64,000 bases of DNA. It comes from Pycnopodia helianthoides. Its lineage: Eukaryota > Echinodermata > Asteroidea > Forcipulatida > Asteriidae. The translations under genes and the position numbers were made by a program. Positions 13,601 through 28,600 of the stretch are shown here, in pieces. The stretch spans positions 4,169,195-4,233,194 of the forward strand of contig CM063249.1 of NCBI GenBank assembly GCA_032158295.1. Direction: 5' to 3'. The notes beneath the pieces are model-generated. The model was not told where the DNA came from and did not search any database. It saw only the letters and a program-made list of their open reading frames with translations. Each line of letters opens with the position of its first letter. The first letter of the stretch is position 1.

Positions 13601-16600
13601 GGAAGTCACCATTGCCTTTGAATTTCAGCCAAGTGATCGTGCTCAATACACGCCACTTGTTGATGAAACAAATTCAAACATCTTCATCCACAACACGCAC
13701 ACCAAAAATTCCCCTACCAACAAGCTTGCCGTTCATAACAAGACTGAGAGTTTTCATTGTTGGACCAAATCCAGATTCAAGTTACAAAATAATCTTCAAT
13801 GGCTGCGAAGAGACAGGTAATTTTAATCTTTTCGTAAACTATAATGTTATTGAGAAATTTTGAACTTTATTAAAATCTTTTGTTTCCAATTTACGCCTCA
13901 AATAAAAAAAAATTAAACATGCAAATTTTTGAACCTTTTTTAAATATTTTGTTTTAAAGTTTCAGTTCCCACCAGCACAGTGGTGTACAGTTCTACTGTA
14001 AGCACCACACGTGAAACCACCACTGCACCTACAACTACAGGTGCACCTACAACCACCGAAGTGTTCACCACCACTATAGTGCACACCACCACTCCAGAGG
14101 CAACAACCATTGAGGAAACAACTACTGTACACACCACTGTACAGCCAACAACAACAGGTAAGATCAAGGTCTTTTTTCTTTTTTTTTTTACTTTTGCAAC
14201 AAATTCTAAAGTTTACCATCACCCTTTCCTAAGGTCTTTATTCATCTGTCTTAATTGTCTTATTTTGCAGAAGCCCCAACTACTACTGAAGCAACTACCA
14301 CTCGTGTGACGACCACTGCAGCGCCTACAACGTCTGGTCCTCCTAAAACAACTGAGGAAGTTACCACAACAGTTGTGACAAGTTCACCTGAAGCAACTAC
14401 AAAAGAGATAACCACTGTTCAGACAACATCTGCTGGTATGGTTGAATATTACCAAACATAATGTCTTTTCAATTTTCAAACTCAAAGTATTGTGTATCTT
14501 GTAATAATCGGGAAAACTACAGAAGTCAAGTGAATCTCTTCTTTCAGCTCCTTCAACTACTGAGGTTGGAACAACTGTAGCCAAGACAACCGGAGCAACA
14601 ACAGTTATCACAACTGCAACGCCGACAACGACCGGTGAAATCATAACCACAGCGGCTCCTACAACAACTGAAGAAGCTTCTACGACCATTGTTTACACGA
14701 CCACTCCCAAGGGAACAACAAAAGAGGCCACAACTGTTGTGAAAACTACAGCGGCACCAACTTCTGGTAATAAAGAAGTTGTTGAGGAACTCTATTTACA
14801 TCATGATGATAGAGTTTTTTTTTTTTTTTTTTACGCCCTTCCCTCCACCTTCTGGTTTTCCCTGCATTTCTCATTAAGAAACTACTGTAAACACCTCATA
14901 TCTCTTCATGGATGCTGATTGGCTGTTCAGTGAAGGGTAAAGTCGTTTAATCTTCAAACCCTATAGTAACCAATTGATGCTGTCTTGTAATTTTCAGAAG
15001 CCCCGACAACCACCAAAGAGACTACCACTCGTGTGACAACTACCGCAGCACCTACAACTTCGGCCCTCCTACAACAACTGAGAAAGTCGCTACAACAGTT
15101 GTGACAACCTCCCCTGAGGCAACCACCACAGAGATAATCATTGTGGAGACAACAACAGGTGAGTCATATTTGAGTCGTCCTGATTTTGTTCATTAACAGC
15201 AATAAGATTAAATGTTTGCCTATTGAGAAATATTCTCGCATACAATTTTCTTTCATCTCTTTATAAACCACAGAGGAAGCATTTAGTACTATGGTAACCA
15301 CACGTAAAACCACCACTGCACCAACAACTACAGCTGCGCCTACAACCACCCAGGTGTTTACTACCACTACTGTGCAGACCACCACTCCAGAGGAAACAAC
15401 CATTGAGGAAACAACTACTGTACACACCACTGCACAGCCAACAACTACTGGTAAGATTTAATATTGGCTTCCTTACATTTGGAAAAAAGTCCCTTGACAT
15501 TAATTTTGCCAAGGCCTTTTTTTAATCTCTCTTTTATGTCTTATTTTTTAGAAGCCCCAACAACTACTGAAGCAACTACCACTCGTGTGACGACCAGTGC
15601 AGCACCTACAACTTCCGGCCCTCCTACAACATCTGAGGAAGTCACCACAACAGTGGTGAGAACCTCCCCTGAGGCAACCACCACAGAGATAATCATTGTG
15701 GAGACAACAACAGGTGAGTTAAATTTGATATATAGATCTCGGCAGATCTAAAATCAGATGTTGGCTTTTTGAGAAAGAAATATCTTATTCAATCTTCTTT
15801 CATCTCTTTATGAACCACAGAGGAAGCAATTAGTACTATGGTAACCACACGTGAAACCACCACTGCACCTACAACTACAGGTGCACCTACAACCACCGAA
15901 GTGGTCACCACTACTACTGTGCAGACCACCACTCCAGAGGCAACAACCATTGAGGAAACAACTAATGTACGCACCACTGTACAGCCAACAACTACTGGTA
16001 TGTTTATATTTAATAATGTTTGTAAGGAATCAATTTTTTCTTCACTGCTTGATGATTTATAATTTCGTTTAAATTGTTGATCTATTTTATCAGAAGCACC
16101 AACAACCACTGAGAGCACAACCACTCGTGTAGTAACTACTGCTGCACCAACAACCACTGGCCATCCAACAACCACAGCTGCACCAACAACCTCTGGCCAG
16201 CCAACAACCACAGCTGCACCACCAACAACCAGCCAGCCAACAACAGCTGCGACACCAACCACTGTCCAGCCAACAACCAGTGGCCAGCCAACAACCAGTG
16301 GCCAGCCAACAACCAGTGGCCAGCCAACAACAACGGCTGCACCAACAACCTCTGGCCAGCCAACAACCACAGCTGCACCACCAACAACCAGCCAGCCAAC
16401 AACAGCTGCGACACCAACCACTGTCCAGCCAACAACCAGTGACCAGCCAACAACAACGGCTGCACCAACAACCTCTGGCCAGCCAACAACCACAGCTGCA
16501 CCACCAACAACCAGCCAGCCAACAACAGCTGCGACACCAACCACTGTCCAGCCAACAACCAGTGGCCAGCCAACAACCAGTGGCCAGCCAACAACCAGTG

Positions 16601-19600
16601 GCCAGCCAACAACCAGTGGCCAGCCAACAACCAGTGGCCAGCCAACAACCAGTGGCCAGCCAACAACAACGGCTGCACCAACAACCTTGGCCAGCCAACA
16701 ACCACAGCTGCACCACCAACAACCAGCCAGCCAACAACAGCTGCGACACCAACCACTGTCCAGCCAACAACCAGTGGCCAGCCAACAACAACGGCTGCAC
16801 CAACAACCTCTGGCCAGCCAACAACCACAGCTGCACCACCAACAAACCAGCAAGCCAACAACAGCTGCGACAACCAACCACTGTCCAGCCAACAACCAGT
16901 GGCCAGCCAACAACCAGTGGCCAGCCAACAACCAGTGGCCAGCCAACAACCAGTGGCCAGCCAACAACCAGTGGCCAGCCAACAACCAGTGGCCAGCCAA
17001 CAACAACGGCTGCACCAACAACCTCTGGCCAGCCAACAACCACAGCTGCACCACCAACAACCAGCCAGCCAACAACAGCTGCGACACCAACCACTGTCCA
17101 GCCAACAACCAGTGGCCAGCCAACAACCAGTGGCCAGCCAACAACCAGTGGCCAGCCAACAACCAGTGGCCAGCCAACAACCACTGTCCAGCCAACAACA
17201 ACAGAGGAAATCAGCACAACAACTGTGAAAACTTCTCCTGAGGCAACCACCACAGAGATAACCACCATGCAGACAACTTCAGGTCAGTTTAAGTACTGAT
17301 TTATTCAATTCTTTACCTTGAAATTTTTGAGAGATTTTCAAACATCTAAATACTACACAATACCTTGATATTTTTAAACAACTGCAACAACAACCATGGC
17401 AACGATAACCAAGGCAACAACTGTTGTTTCAACGACGGTTCCATCAACCACATCTGCTCCACAACTACAAAGGAAGTAACTGCTAATCATAAGTAAACTT
17501 TTAGAAAATAATGAATGATTTTTTTAAAAACTTTTTCTTTGAAAGAAGTTTCAAAAGGAGTTCTACTGAAGTTTTACTGTCCATGTTTTTCTCTTTAAAT
17601 ATATTTCAACTTCAGTTCCTACCAGCACAGAGGTGTTCAGTTCTACTGTCATTTCCACACGCGAAACCACAACTGCACCCACGACAGCTGGTGTACCTAC
17701 AACCACCGAAGTGGTCACCACCACTACTGTGCAGACCACCACTCCAGAGGCAACAACCACTAAGGAAACAACTACTGTAAAAACGACAACTGAGGCAACA
17801 ACAACAGGTGCGTATTATTTCTAGAAAAAGTCCTTTTTTTTTTAAATTTTAACAGACTGTTGTGACTTTTTTTCTGAAACTTTGTTTATTGTAATTGAAA
17901 AACAACTGGACTATAGTCCAAAGATTAAACAAGTCAAGTTTAAAAAGGTAAAAGATCACTGTAAAAGTGACAGATTAAGAAGGTGACTTTGAAAGTCTGT
18001 GATGTTTTCTCAAAATAAATATTCTCAGAATCTCCAACAACCACCGAGGTAACCACCACTCGTGTGACAACCACAGAAGCCCCTACAACTGCTGGCCCTC
18101 CTACAACAACTGAGGTGGTCACTATGACTAAAACAACTACCACTCCGAGGCAACCACAACGGAAACAACCACAGTTGAGACAACTGCAGGTAGATTATTT
18201 TTAAGATTCATATTATATTCTAAAGGACGCCCAAGGTTTTTACGTCTTGACCACCGGATATGGTTGGCAAGGAAATACAATGCATGGTACCTTTTGTGCA
18301 TTAAATGAGGCTACTTTTTGTTGTATTTTGGATACAGGGAACCTAACATCTGCTGTGTAAGAAAATCCTTATGTGGCAAAACAAAAGATAAACAATGATA
18401 ATAATAAATATATTAACCATGGTGTTGTGGTCGCTGTCTAGTGCACCAGAGTCAAGTTCTGATAGCTGATTCATCGGAGTGTAGGTTGGATTTCGGTCAC
18501 GTTCTTGTGTCCTTGAGCAAGTCACTTGGCCATAACTGCTTCTCTTCACCCAGGTGTATAAATGGGAACCTGAAAGGGCTGAGCCATATTGATTTTGATT
18601 GACCCCCTTAGCGCTAATTTAAGCATCTTGGGGTTGTCTTCTCCCCATGGGAGTTGATAAAGTTACATGTAGAGGAATGGTCTAAGTATGCCTGATGAAC
18701 AAGGATGACTGATCTAGCTACTCTAGGATATGTGCGCTATGTAAGAACCATTTATTGTTATTATTTTTATAATATTCTTTATCCCTGTCGCCAGATTAAC
18801 AAAAAGTCAACGTCTGTTTAATTGAATGGCATTGTTTTTTATTCAACCACCACAAACGAGAACGACAATACAAAACAATACTTTCCAGATGAGCTTCGAG
18901 CAACAAAATCAAAGTAAGTTGTAGGTTTTTAAACGAAAGGGCTGATTTTTTAAGAGCTAAGAGTGTTCTTTGTACATCTCTTTTGCAGTGCCTACAACAC
19001 CGCCCCCAACAACCACCCCGGAGGAATGTTCGGAAGATCTGGATTACTACGAGCCGGTTACAGTCACGAGGTCAGACTCCGACAAGGGCTCATCGCTATC
19101 ACCGCATGACTGGTGGAGTCCAGCGAGCCCACCTGAGAATGTTGACTTCCCCCATGAGGGTTCATTCTTAGAAGTCCACCTCACACCACGGAGTCTGGTC
19201 ACGTCGATCATCATCAACACCATCAAAGGAGAGGCGGAGGAGGTCCTCGTCGCATTCAAGTTTCAGCCGAGTGAGACGGCGGTGTTCTACCCTCTGCTGG
19301 GAGACAAGACGAACTCGTCCATCTTTGCCGGTTTCAGTGGGAGTAAGATCCACCTACCACCGAGTACACCGTTTATTGCCAGACTGAGAGTTTTCATTGT
19401 CAGCCCTGTCTCTTCGACTAACTTCCAAGTGGTATTGAACGGTTGTGAAGGAGAAGGTAAGACTCTTGATGAAGATTTAAAGGATTAAAGCACGAAGGAT
19501 TAGTGATAATCCAATCCATTAAGCCCTTCCTACAAAAACTACTGAGGTCATTTTCACTAGTTTGTGGGATTGCTTTACCAAAATTGAAAATGGTGTCTTT

Positions 19601-22600
19601 TTAAAAATGTCTCTGTTATTTTTCTGACACACTCTGTCACAACAACAGCACCAACAACAACAGCACCAACAACAGCAGCACCGACAACAGCAGCACCGAC
19701 AACAGCAGCACCGACAACAGCAGCACAACAACAGCAGCAACAACAACAGCAGCACCAACAACAGGTATGCTCAAAGATTTGTGTCTATTTTCACTCCTCT
19801 GCACAGAGTAATGGTTTTAAAAGTCGGTTCGTTCGTTATTAATTTAGAATGGATAATTTTGTTCCAGTAATGTGCAGTATTTTTTAACTTACTTGAATGC
19901 TTACTCCAATTTAAATCTGAAAAAAGGGTTTCTGTAATCTTGATTTGTTTTTGTGATATGAAAAAACAGTAACCACAAGAGCGCCCTCAACGACAACCCC
20001 AGAAGAATGCGCAGAAGATCTCGACTTGTACGATCCGGTGACTGTCACAAGAATCAACTCCGACACAGGTTCTACAATATCGCCTCAGAGTTGGTGGAAG
20101 CCGGAAAAGCTACCCGAAGACGAAGACTTCCCCTACCGTGGCTCCTACTTGGAGTTGCACTTCACTCCCCGGGCACTAGTGACCTCTGTGGTCATTAACA
20201 GCGTCCTGGGACGCGATGAGGAAGTCGCCATTGCGTTGAGAGTCCAAGAGATTACCGGCACCGATTACTACTCGCTCGTTGATGAAGCAGCTCTCTCAAG
20301 GATCTTTGTCGGCACTACAGGAACTCAAATTGATTTGCCGCCGACCACACCATTCGCTACCGGGCTGAGAGTGTTTATAGTCAGAAGCAAACCAGGTGCA
20401 AGCTACCAAGTGGTTCTGAATGGTTGTGAGGAGACAGGTAAGTAAGGAAGGGTTTTAATTAAGAGACAGGTGTTGAACTAAGAGTTGAGTAAAGTTATTT
20501 TAATTTTGTTGACTTTGTGGAAATCGTCGCTGCCTTAAATACGAGTGACTTTTGGGTGAACATTTTTTTTTTTACGTAAACCTGTGACCTCTGAATGACC
20601 TACCAACTGAGCTATCTAGCCCTATGTTGGTGGTCTCCCTATTTCGTCAATATAATAGTAAAAATGGATCTCTTGGAATGAAATATCTTCGTTTTGGGTG
20701 TGCCAGTCAGAAGCCATTCAACCTGTATTAAGAGTGACAAGAAATAGCAATTGCAAACTTCTTGCCAACCAAATTGACATGTGGTAATGAAAAGATTGTG
20801 AAAACTGTCAATGGCCGTATGTTTTGACCTAGGCAGGGTCCTTCTCAAAGGCTCGGGGCAAAAGGTTAAAAGTAATTTAGTTCTTTGTTGGAGCTAGTAA
20901 TGAACATTATTTTACTTCATGTTTCTTTTCTTTTTTCTTTTTTCTTAGTTGTACCTACATCTGCTCCTTCAACAAAAGCACCAACGTCAACTGGTAAGAA
21001 AATTCACTATTAGTTTTTAAACTGTTTTGGTCGACATTGTAGATATATGAGACCAACAACTCATTTGATGAACTGTTTGCCGTTTTGGGGGCAGGATTTG
21101 AATTTTTTGTTGAGCTCTCATTTACAAAACATTAATAATAGTAATAATGGGGTCTTAAGTAGCAAACGTATCCACCAATAAGGTGCTCAAGGCGCTTGAA
21201 CAAAGAGAAAACACTTTTTAAGATGGGTTTTTGAAGTTTTTTATGAATTATGAGACCCATTTGTGAAGCACCTTTATAAAGGTTTACAAGTCGCCCGGCA
21301 GCCACTGCCAGAAACATCGAGGCAAACCCCTTCTCTAAGCGATAAGTGTAAAGGGATTCTTTTGCGTGCATTATGCGACACATGGAACCCCAACGGCTTT
21401 ATGCTCCATCCGAAGGACGAAGCAGTAGTTAAGTGTCTTGCTTAAGGACACAAGTGTCACGACCGGGACTCGAACCCACACTCTGCTGTTCAGAAACACC
21501 TTACATAATATAAGTCTTCTTGAGGGCCTGTCCAAAAGTGCGCTATTCAATTTATTTGAAAATACCGTGAGGATGATTACCAATCTCATTTATCCAGACT
21601 CGACATTTTACCTTTATCTAACAGACGTGAAATCCATGACCCATTCTTTTTCTTTAAATGTAGAATCGGTTGGTATGACATGAAACCTTTAGACAGTGTC
21701 CAATTTATACTAGCCAGGGCCGTCCTACCACAACCCCAACAACCCCACAACCCCTACCCAACCCCACCCCGTACGCTTCAACTGTGGTAGGATGGCTCCG
21801 TTGAGGTGCTGGTCACCTGTTCCCTCTTGCTGCTCACTGGTGATTTGTTGTAACTTTATTTTGTGTACATTTTCATGTTTTTGTTACCTTGTATTTCTCT
21901 TTTTGTAGTGTTGTGCCGACAAAGAAGTGTAGTGAAATAAAACAAAAAAATCAACCGGAGATGATAAAATTTCTCACAAATTATTTTGTTTATTCATTTT
22001 TGTTGATTAGTCGTCACACCAAAACATACGACCCACCCTGCATCCACCACGGAGGTTTATTGTAACGAAGATCTGGACAACTACGTACCAGTCACCGTTC
22101 GACGGCATCTCTCCGCCGCGGCAGACCTGCTGCTACTCCCAGATGAGTGGTGGGTCCCCCTGGACCTACCCATGCCTGAAGACGAGGGAGAGGTTTACAC
22201 CAGACCGCACATGATGGCCGATTTTAGTCCGAGCGTCAAGATCACCTCGGTGCAGATCCAATCCCAGGATGGCGTACGACATCCAGTGAGCGTAGCCTTC
22301 ACGTACACCCTGAGTGAAACAGCCATGATGAACGACGATAGTAGCCGTATATTCTACGGTTTCACCGGAGAGGAGATACACCTTCCGGAGGATACGCCGT
22401 TTCTTACGCGACTGAATATTTACATCGTGACGAGAAACGATGTCGCGAAAAATCTGGGTTACACAGTGAGTTTTGACGGCTGTGAAGAAACAAGTAAGTA
22501 AAAATTGGTTTTGAGTAACGGGTCTGGAATAACACGTGTTTGCTCGAAGCACAACTCTCAGCTAATGACAGGTTAGACGGAGACAGTTACTGGTCTACAG

Positions 22601-25600
22601 GCCCAAAGATTGTGAACATTTGTAACGTGCCATGTCTGTCAGACTTGACACTCTTAGCGCGACTGAGAGCAAAGGCAGAATTGCGTGAACAAAAAACTGA
22701 CTGGTTGAGTTAAGAATTACGGAAATGGTAGGTTTTCAACTGAATTTTGAATTTTGTACATGAGGTTTCTTTTTTGAGTTCAGTAGGGAGTCTGTTCCAA
22801 AGTGATGGGCCAGATCTTGAGAACGATCAACTCAGCTCTCAGCTAATGATAGGTTAGACTGGTCCCCTGTCTTTATCCTTGCGGATAAAGACAGTTACTG
22901 GTCTACAGGCCCAATGATTTCCATACCCGTATAATTTTTCCCCACTTTCATGAGGAATCTATCTATTCGAAAATGAGTAAATCACAAAACTGAATTGGAC
23001 CTTAGAGCCCCTCTTTAACCGAAACCATGTCAAAACCAGCAAAATCCAGTCATCATTATTCAATTTCGTTGAGCTCAGGGCAAATCTAACGCACACAATT
23101 TTTATTTATTTATTTTTTTAAATTTTTTTATAACCATGAACAACTGTTCCATTTGGTTTTTTAACAGTTTGCAACAGCTAACTGTATTTTCTCAATTTTG
23201 TATATACTTCACAATAGTTCCCGGTACAACCGCAGCAACTACCCCGATTCTAACCACAACTGAGACGGTTACAGAAGTAACAACAGCAAGCCCGACAACG
23301 TCAGGCCAACCAACTACATCCAAAACGACCACTGTGGTCACAACTACGCCTGAGCTGACGACAACGGTCCGTACCACTACCATCTTAACTACTACAGGTA
23401 TGTAACACGTTGTTATAGACCATGACGCACAGTGCCCGGTAAACATCGGAGGCCTATAATGTGCCTCTTGATCAAGTGCCCCGTGTTACTTGTGAGGGCT
23501 ACACTTAACTGATATGGGCTGTTGACCCAAATCAACTGACACCAGAGGCACGTTGCCACCTACTTCTGGGGCTGAAACAGGGTTCCCCCCTTCACAGTCC
23601 GTAAGGATGTAGGCATGGGTATCATCCACTAGGAGCCTGGCTGGTAGAGCAGAATGCACTACCTTTTTACTTTTTACGAAGGCAATTATGGTTAAGTGCC
23701 TTGCTCAAGGGCACAAGTGTCTTGACCGGGATTCGAACCCACACTGTGCTGCTGACAACACCAGAGCTTGGGTCCGGTGAACTAGACACTCGGCCACGAC
23801 ACGCCAAAAAATACTGCTGCGCATATTCACTCATGTAGAGTTGCTCCCCTACTTGGGCACAATGATGCAGTCTAGATTGTGGGCGTCAGTGCCCACGGGA
23901 TTTTTTTTTGTTTGGCACCTAGAACATGCCCAACTTTCGAGACGCTCCACTTATTCTTGTATGGTATTGTAACTTTGTCGTTTTTAAACGCATAAACTCA
24001 ATCAGTTAAGGGCAAGTTTGGTCGGGCGACTAAAGTGACTAGACTAACCAGAAACAGTGTGACAGTGTGTGACGTACCTCTTGAATTGACTAGATCGACC
24101 ATGCTCCAGTGCATGGTCGATCTAATCAATCTCCCTGTGCTCTATGGTTTCTGGTAAGTCTAGTCACTCTAGTCGCCCACCTGAACTTGCTCTAATATGT
24201 TGGATCACCATATTGAGGGTAATATTGCCGGGTCACATAACGTTGTTATCTCATTGCGATAACATTGTTATCTCAACTTTGTTATAAACACTGTATTTGA
24301 AATGGGAACAATTTTGAGGAAAGTCTTTTTCTTAAAAAGCAAAGGAATGTCTACACAGAGTAGGACCAAGTGACATTAAGGACTTACTATTTTTTTTTGG
24401 TAGTGTGTGTTCCGAAATACGAAGAAATCTGTACATGGACCGGTTGGCTGGATGACGAAATTGACGGCAGTAAGGTCACGGATAGCGACTACGAATTTGA
24501 GCTCATCAGTGATCTTAGAAACTTGTACAGCTTCTGCGCGGTGCCGTCGGACATCATCTGCGTCTTGAAGACAAACCGGGAGATGTCCAGCGATATGACT
24601 GGCCAGCAGACGTCATGTACAAAGTCGGATGGGTTCCGGTGTGTACATTCTGATCAAGTCAATTTCCCTCCAATATGCTATGATTACGTGATTCGATTGA
24701 AGTGTTGTGAAGTTGTGCACGTCGGTTGCGGATCCACAACAGCGGCACCTACAACTCTACAGACTACAACTGCGCCACCCACCACAACAGTGGTTACAAC
24801 AACAACTCACAGTAAGCATTTTTTTTACGGGTGGTCGGGTTGGCAGAGTGGTACCTTTCTTCACCTTCCACCGCTAGGGGACACTATGTGGATTGGGTTT
24901 TCAGTCCCTACCACAGGGCCCTATTTCACAGAGCTGCTTAAGCACAACAAGTAGCTAAGCAAAACAAAATTATGCTTACCAGAGTAAGGTTACCGGCCAA
25001 GCTACCATGTCACATGTACAATTTGTGACTGGTACCCTGTTGGTTTCAGCTTAGCGAAAAAAATTGTTAAGCAATATTTTTTGCTCCAGAATTTCTATGA
25101 AATTGGGCCCTGATCTGACTGCATGGGTTTTCCCTGGAATTGTTGGCTGGGGTTCCCCACATCTAAATCTGAAACTTCCTTCCTTGTCTTCTCTCCATCG
25201 GGTTCTTGGCTAGTATTGATTAATGTTTGCTTTTCTGAGAGTCCTTGGCTTATTCACAATCATAACAAATAATGCCGTTTAGTGGGATAAAAAAACCGAG
25301 ACAAAAGTCATTTTTGAAGAGCGGAATATCCATGCCTCAAAGTTATTGAACAGACTTGCACACTGTTGATTGTCGAAGCCAAATTAAGGGGAAGAGATTT
25401 CAAACATATTTAATTCCTGATCTGTGGTGTGATAAGAGAATATCTTAGAAGGCTACTTTTAAAGTATCTTGTAATAAACCACAAGGGAAACTGACTGGGT
25501 GAATTAAAAAAAGTATTGGGTTGAACAAAGAAAAATCGACCATAGCAGGACCTCTGGATTAACGTAGCGCCTCTCTACCAACTGAGCTATCTAGCCCTAT

Positions 25601-28600
25601 GTTGGCAGTCTCCCTATTTTGCTAGTATCTTTGTTCGAGGTTGCTAGTCAGAAGACGTTCAACCTGTAACTGCAGTGATAGCCAGGGATCACACCCATGA
25701 AATATCTTGTCGTGCCGAGACACAAGTTTGCCAACTGAAGACACCTTGTCTTATGCTACATCTCTAAGACGGAGATTTCACCAATTTCTGTTTCTGCTTT
25801 TTCTTCCACCACCACAGTGCAGTGCGATTCCGGTCTTGTGTACAAAGACTGCAACTGCCATTTAGACTGTCTGGCCATGGCAGAGTACCCAGACGGTCGT
25901 CCTCCCCTGATCATCGACTGCGACCCAGACACCTGCACCCCGGGCTGTAGCTGTCCACCGGGCTTCATCCTTCATGAGAATTACTGTATCACTCCTGAGA
26001 GATGTCCGTGTTACTACAATGGGAAGTTCTATACAGTAAGTCAGACAGACAGAAGTGGAGTAGATTTTTATTTCTGCTGTCTTGGCCCAATTTTATCAAG
26101 CCTGTAAGCACAAAAAAATGCTAAGCACAGAAAAAATATTGCTTACCAGAAACTGGCTACCAGCCTACATTCCATAAAGTTTACATTGTTGACACTGGTA
26201 CCCCAATCATTTTTGGCTTAGCAAAGAAATGTGTTAAATAAGCACTATTTTCTGCTAAACAGCTTTATGAAATAGGGCCCAGGTCGTCCATCAATTTCAT
26301 TCCCAATTTTATTGAGCTGTGGAGCACTAATTATTGCTTAGCAACTTCCTGCTTAACAACAAATAAGCAGGATACCAGTCTAAAGTGGCACATGTGAAAT
26401 GGTATTTTGGCTGGTAACTTTAATCTAGTAAGCATATTTTTGTTGTGCTAAGCTACTTTTTGTGCTTGGGGCAGCTCTATGAAGTTGGTCTGTGGTTATA
26501 TTTTTTAGTCAGCAATTCGAAGCACCTTCATTTAGTGCTTATTTTGATTAAGCAACTTCAGAGGACCTCAAAAACAAAACTGCCACTGCTAGTTCGTTAC
26601 CTTGATCTTATTTCAGATGACTTTATTTCTTGACACTGTTTACCCCAGTCAGCAATTCAAAGCACCTTCATGTAGTGCTTATTTTGATTAAGCAACTTGG
26701 GAGGACCTCAAAACAAAACTGCTAGTTCGTTACCTTGATCTTATTTCAGATGAATTTATTTCTTGACACTGCTCCCCCCCTCTCCCGAATAATTGCCAAT
26801 CCTTTACTTGTCTTTAAAGAGGGGGCTGTGGTCACGATCATAGCAGGTCTGTGGGTGTACATGGAACTGTGAACTCTATACCCACTGCACAATTACCTGC
26901 GAGGGTAGAGGTTTATATTGTGTTTCAAAAAGCCTTTGAAGCGCCAAGGCATCTCAGGGAGCTGAGAAAGATTACAAGAATGCTATTGGCCCAATGACCA
27001 TGCAGGGCACTAATGTAAAGCGCATTGATATGTTATTATAAAATGCGCTATATAAGAACTATTTTTATTACTATTATTATAAATATTGATCAAATCTTGG
27101 AAATTATTATTATTATTCTATTTCTGTCCACAAGTTCAGTAAAAATTTACACACAAAAGAGATCCAAAATACTATAGATATGGAGACGGCTAGACTGAGG
27201 AGGAAAATGTTAATTTTCCTATAACCTAAAGGTTCAGTCTTCCGAAATGTTAATCTGGTTGATGTAATTACAGTATGGTGACACCATCGTGATCGATGAC
27301 TGCTACTCAGCTATCTGTGATCAGAACGTACTGAACATCGACGACCCCGCCAACCTGATCATGACTTGTAACTTGGTCTGCCCAGAGGGGGAAATCCTGA
27401 TCGACACACCTGGAGAGTGCTGCAAATGCATACCAGGTAAGCGTCCCTTAAAGGCACTGGACACCTTTGGTAATCGTCAAAAACCAGTATTCTCACTTGG
27501 TGCATCCCATCATATATGCATAAAATAACAAATCTGTGAAAACTTTGACTCAATTGGTCATCGCAGTTGCAAGAAAATAATGAAAGAAAAAACACCCTCG
27601 TTGCACAAATTTGTGTGCTTTCAGGTGCATAAGAAAAGACTTCTGGCCAGAAGTCTTTTATTATGTTTTAGTGAGAAATTACCTCTTTCTCAAAAACTAC
27701 ATTACTTCACAGGGAGTCATTTCCCACAATGTTTTATACTAACAACAGCTCTCCGTTGCTCGTTACCAAGTAAGTTTTTAAGCTAATTTTTGTTTTGAGT
27801 AATTACCCAACGTGTGCAGTGCCTTTAAAACCCTGCATGAGACCATGAAGAAACCTCACAGTCTTGCACCATTGCTCACTTCTTGAGTGTCAGTTTGATA
27901 TTAGCGTGTAATACATTTTTGTGGAGAACCCAATCACTGATAAATCACCCAAAGCATTAGATATAGACCCAAAATCAATCCTTATGACTAAATCAAATCA
28001 ATTCAAGCAAAATGTTAATGCTGTGATCCTTACACGTGAAGCGGTGACACACTGAGCACGTCCTGGTCGTTCTAGGTCGCAATCCTCTTGGGCACATTTT
28101 GACAACTCCTATAAGGGAAATCCGGGAAAGCTAGTCATTGATGTTTTGTTTTAGTGGAAAAAAAAACCCTGATGGTAATAAGACAATTGGCATGCTAATT
28201 GGCTAGGTGTAATTGAGGAACTTGGAATTTTATAGATAAAATAAATTGGCAGAGTAGCGACTTTTTAATTAAAAACTGACACTCAACAAGTGAGCGATGG
28301 CGTCACGCAGGGCTCCGCCACCTTACATGTTGACCAATCACAACCTTGGCAACACCAACCGAAAGTCTGACAAAAGTCCGACACGCATAAACTGCCATTA
28401 GAAAAGTAAACGTGCGTGCACACGGTTACTTAAAGGGCACACATTTATGTCGTGAGTGTGGCATTGAAGAGATGCACATGTGAAGCATATGTGTGCAGTG
28501 GTGATGCAGCCAATGCTGTGATTGGTCAATATGCTAAAGGGGTGGGGCTTAATGGATCGGTCTACTGGCTGAGCTCAGTGGGGGAAACTTGAGGGATGAT

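Noticed and set aside
15789..17268. Long minus-strand open frames (up to 470 aa, Val/Gly/Trp/Leu-rich) across the QPTT exon
   Set aside because: They are complements of ACN-rich repeats, which rarely give stops. The + strand has exon phases, splice sites and mucin composition; the minus frames have none.
22166..22552. Minus-strand frame of 128 aa
   Set aside because: Exact shadow of module X copy 7, which shows the conserved motifs on the + strand.
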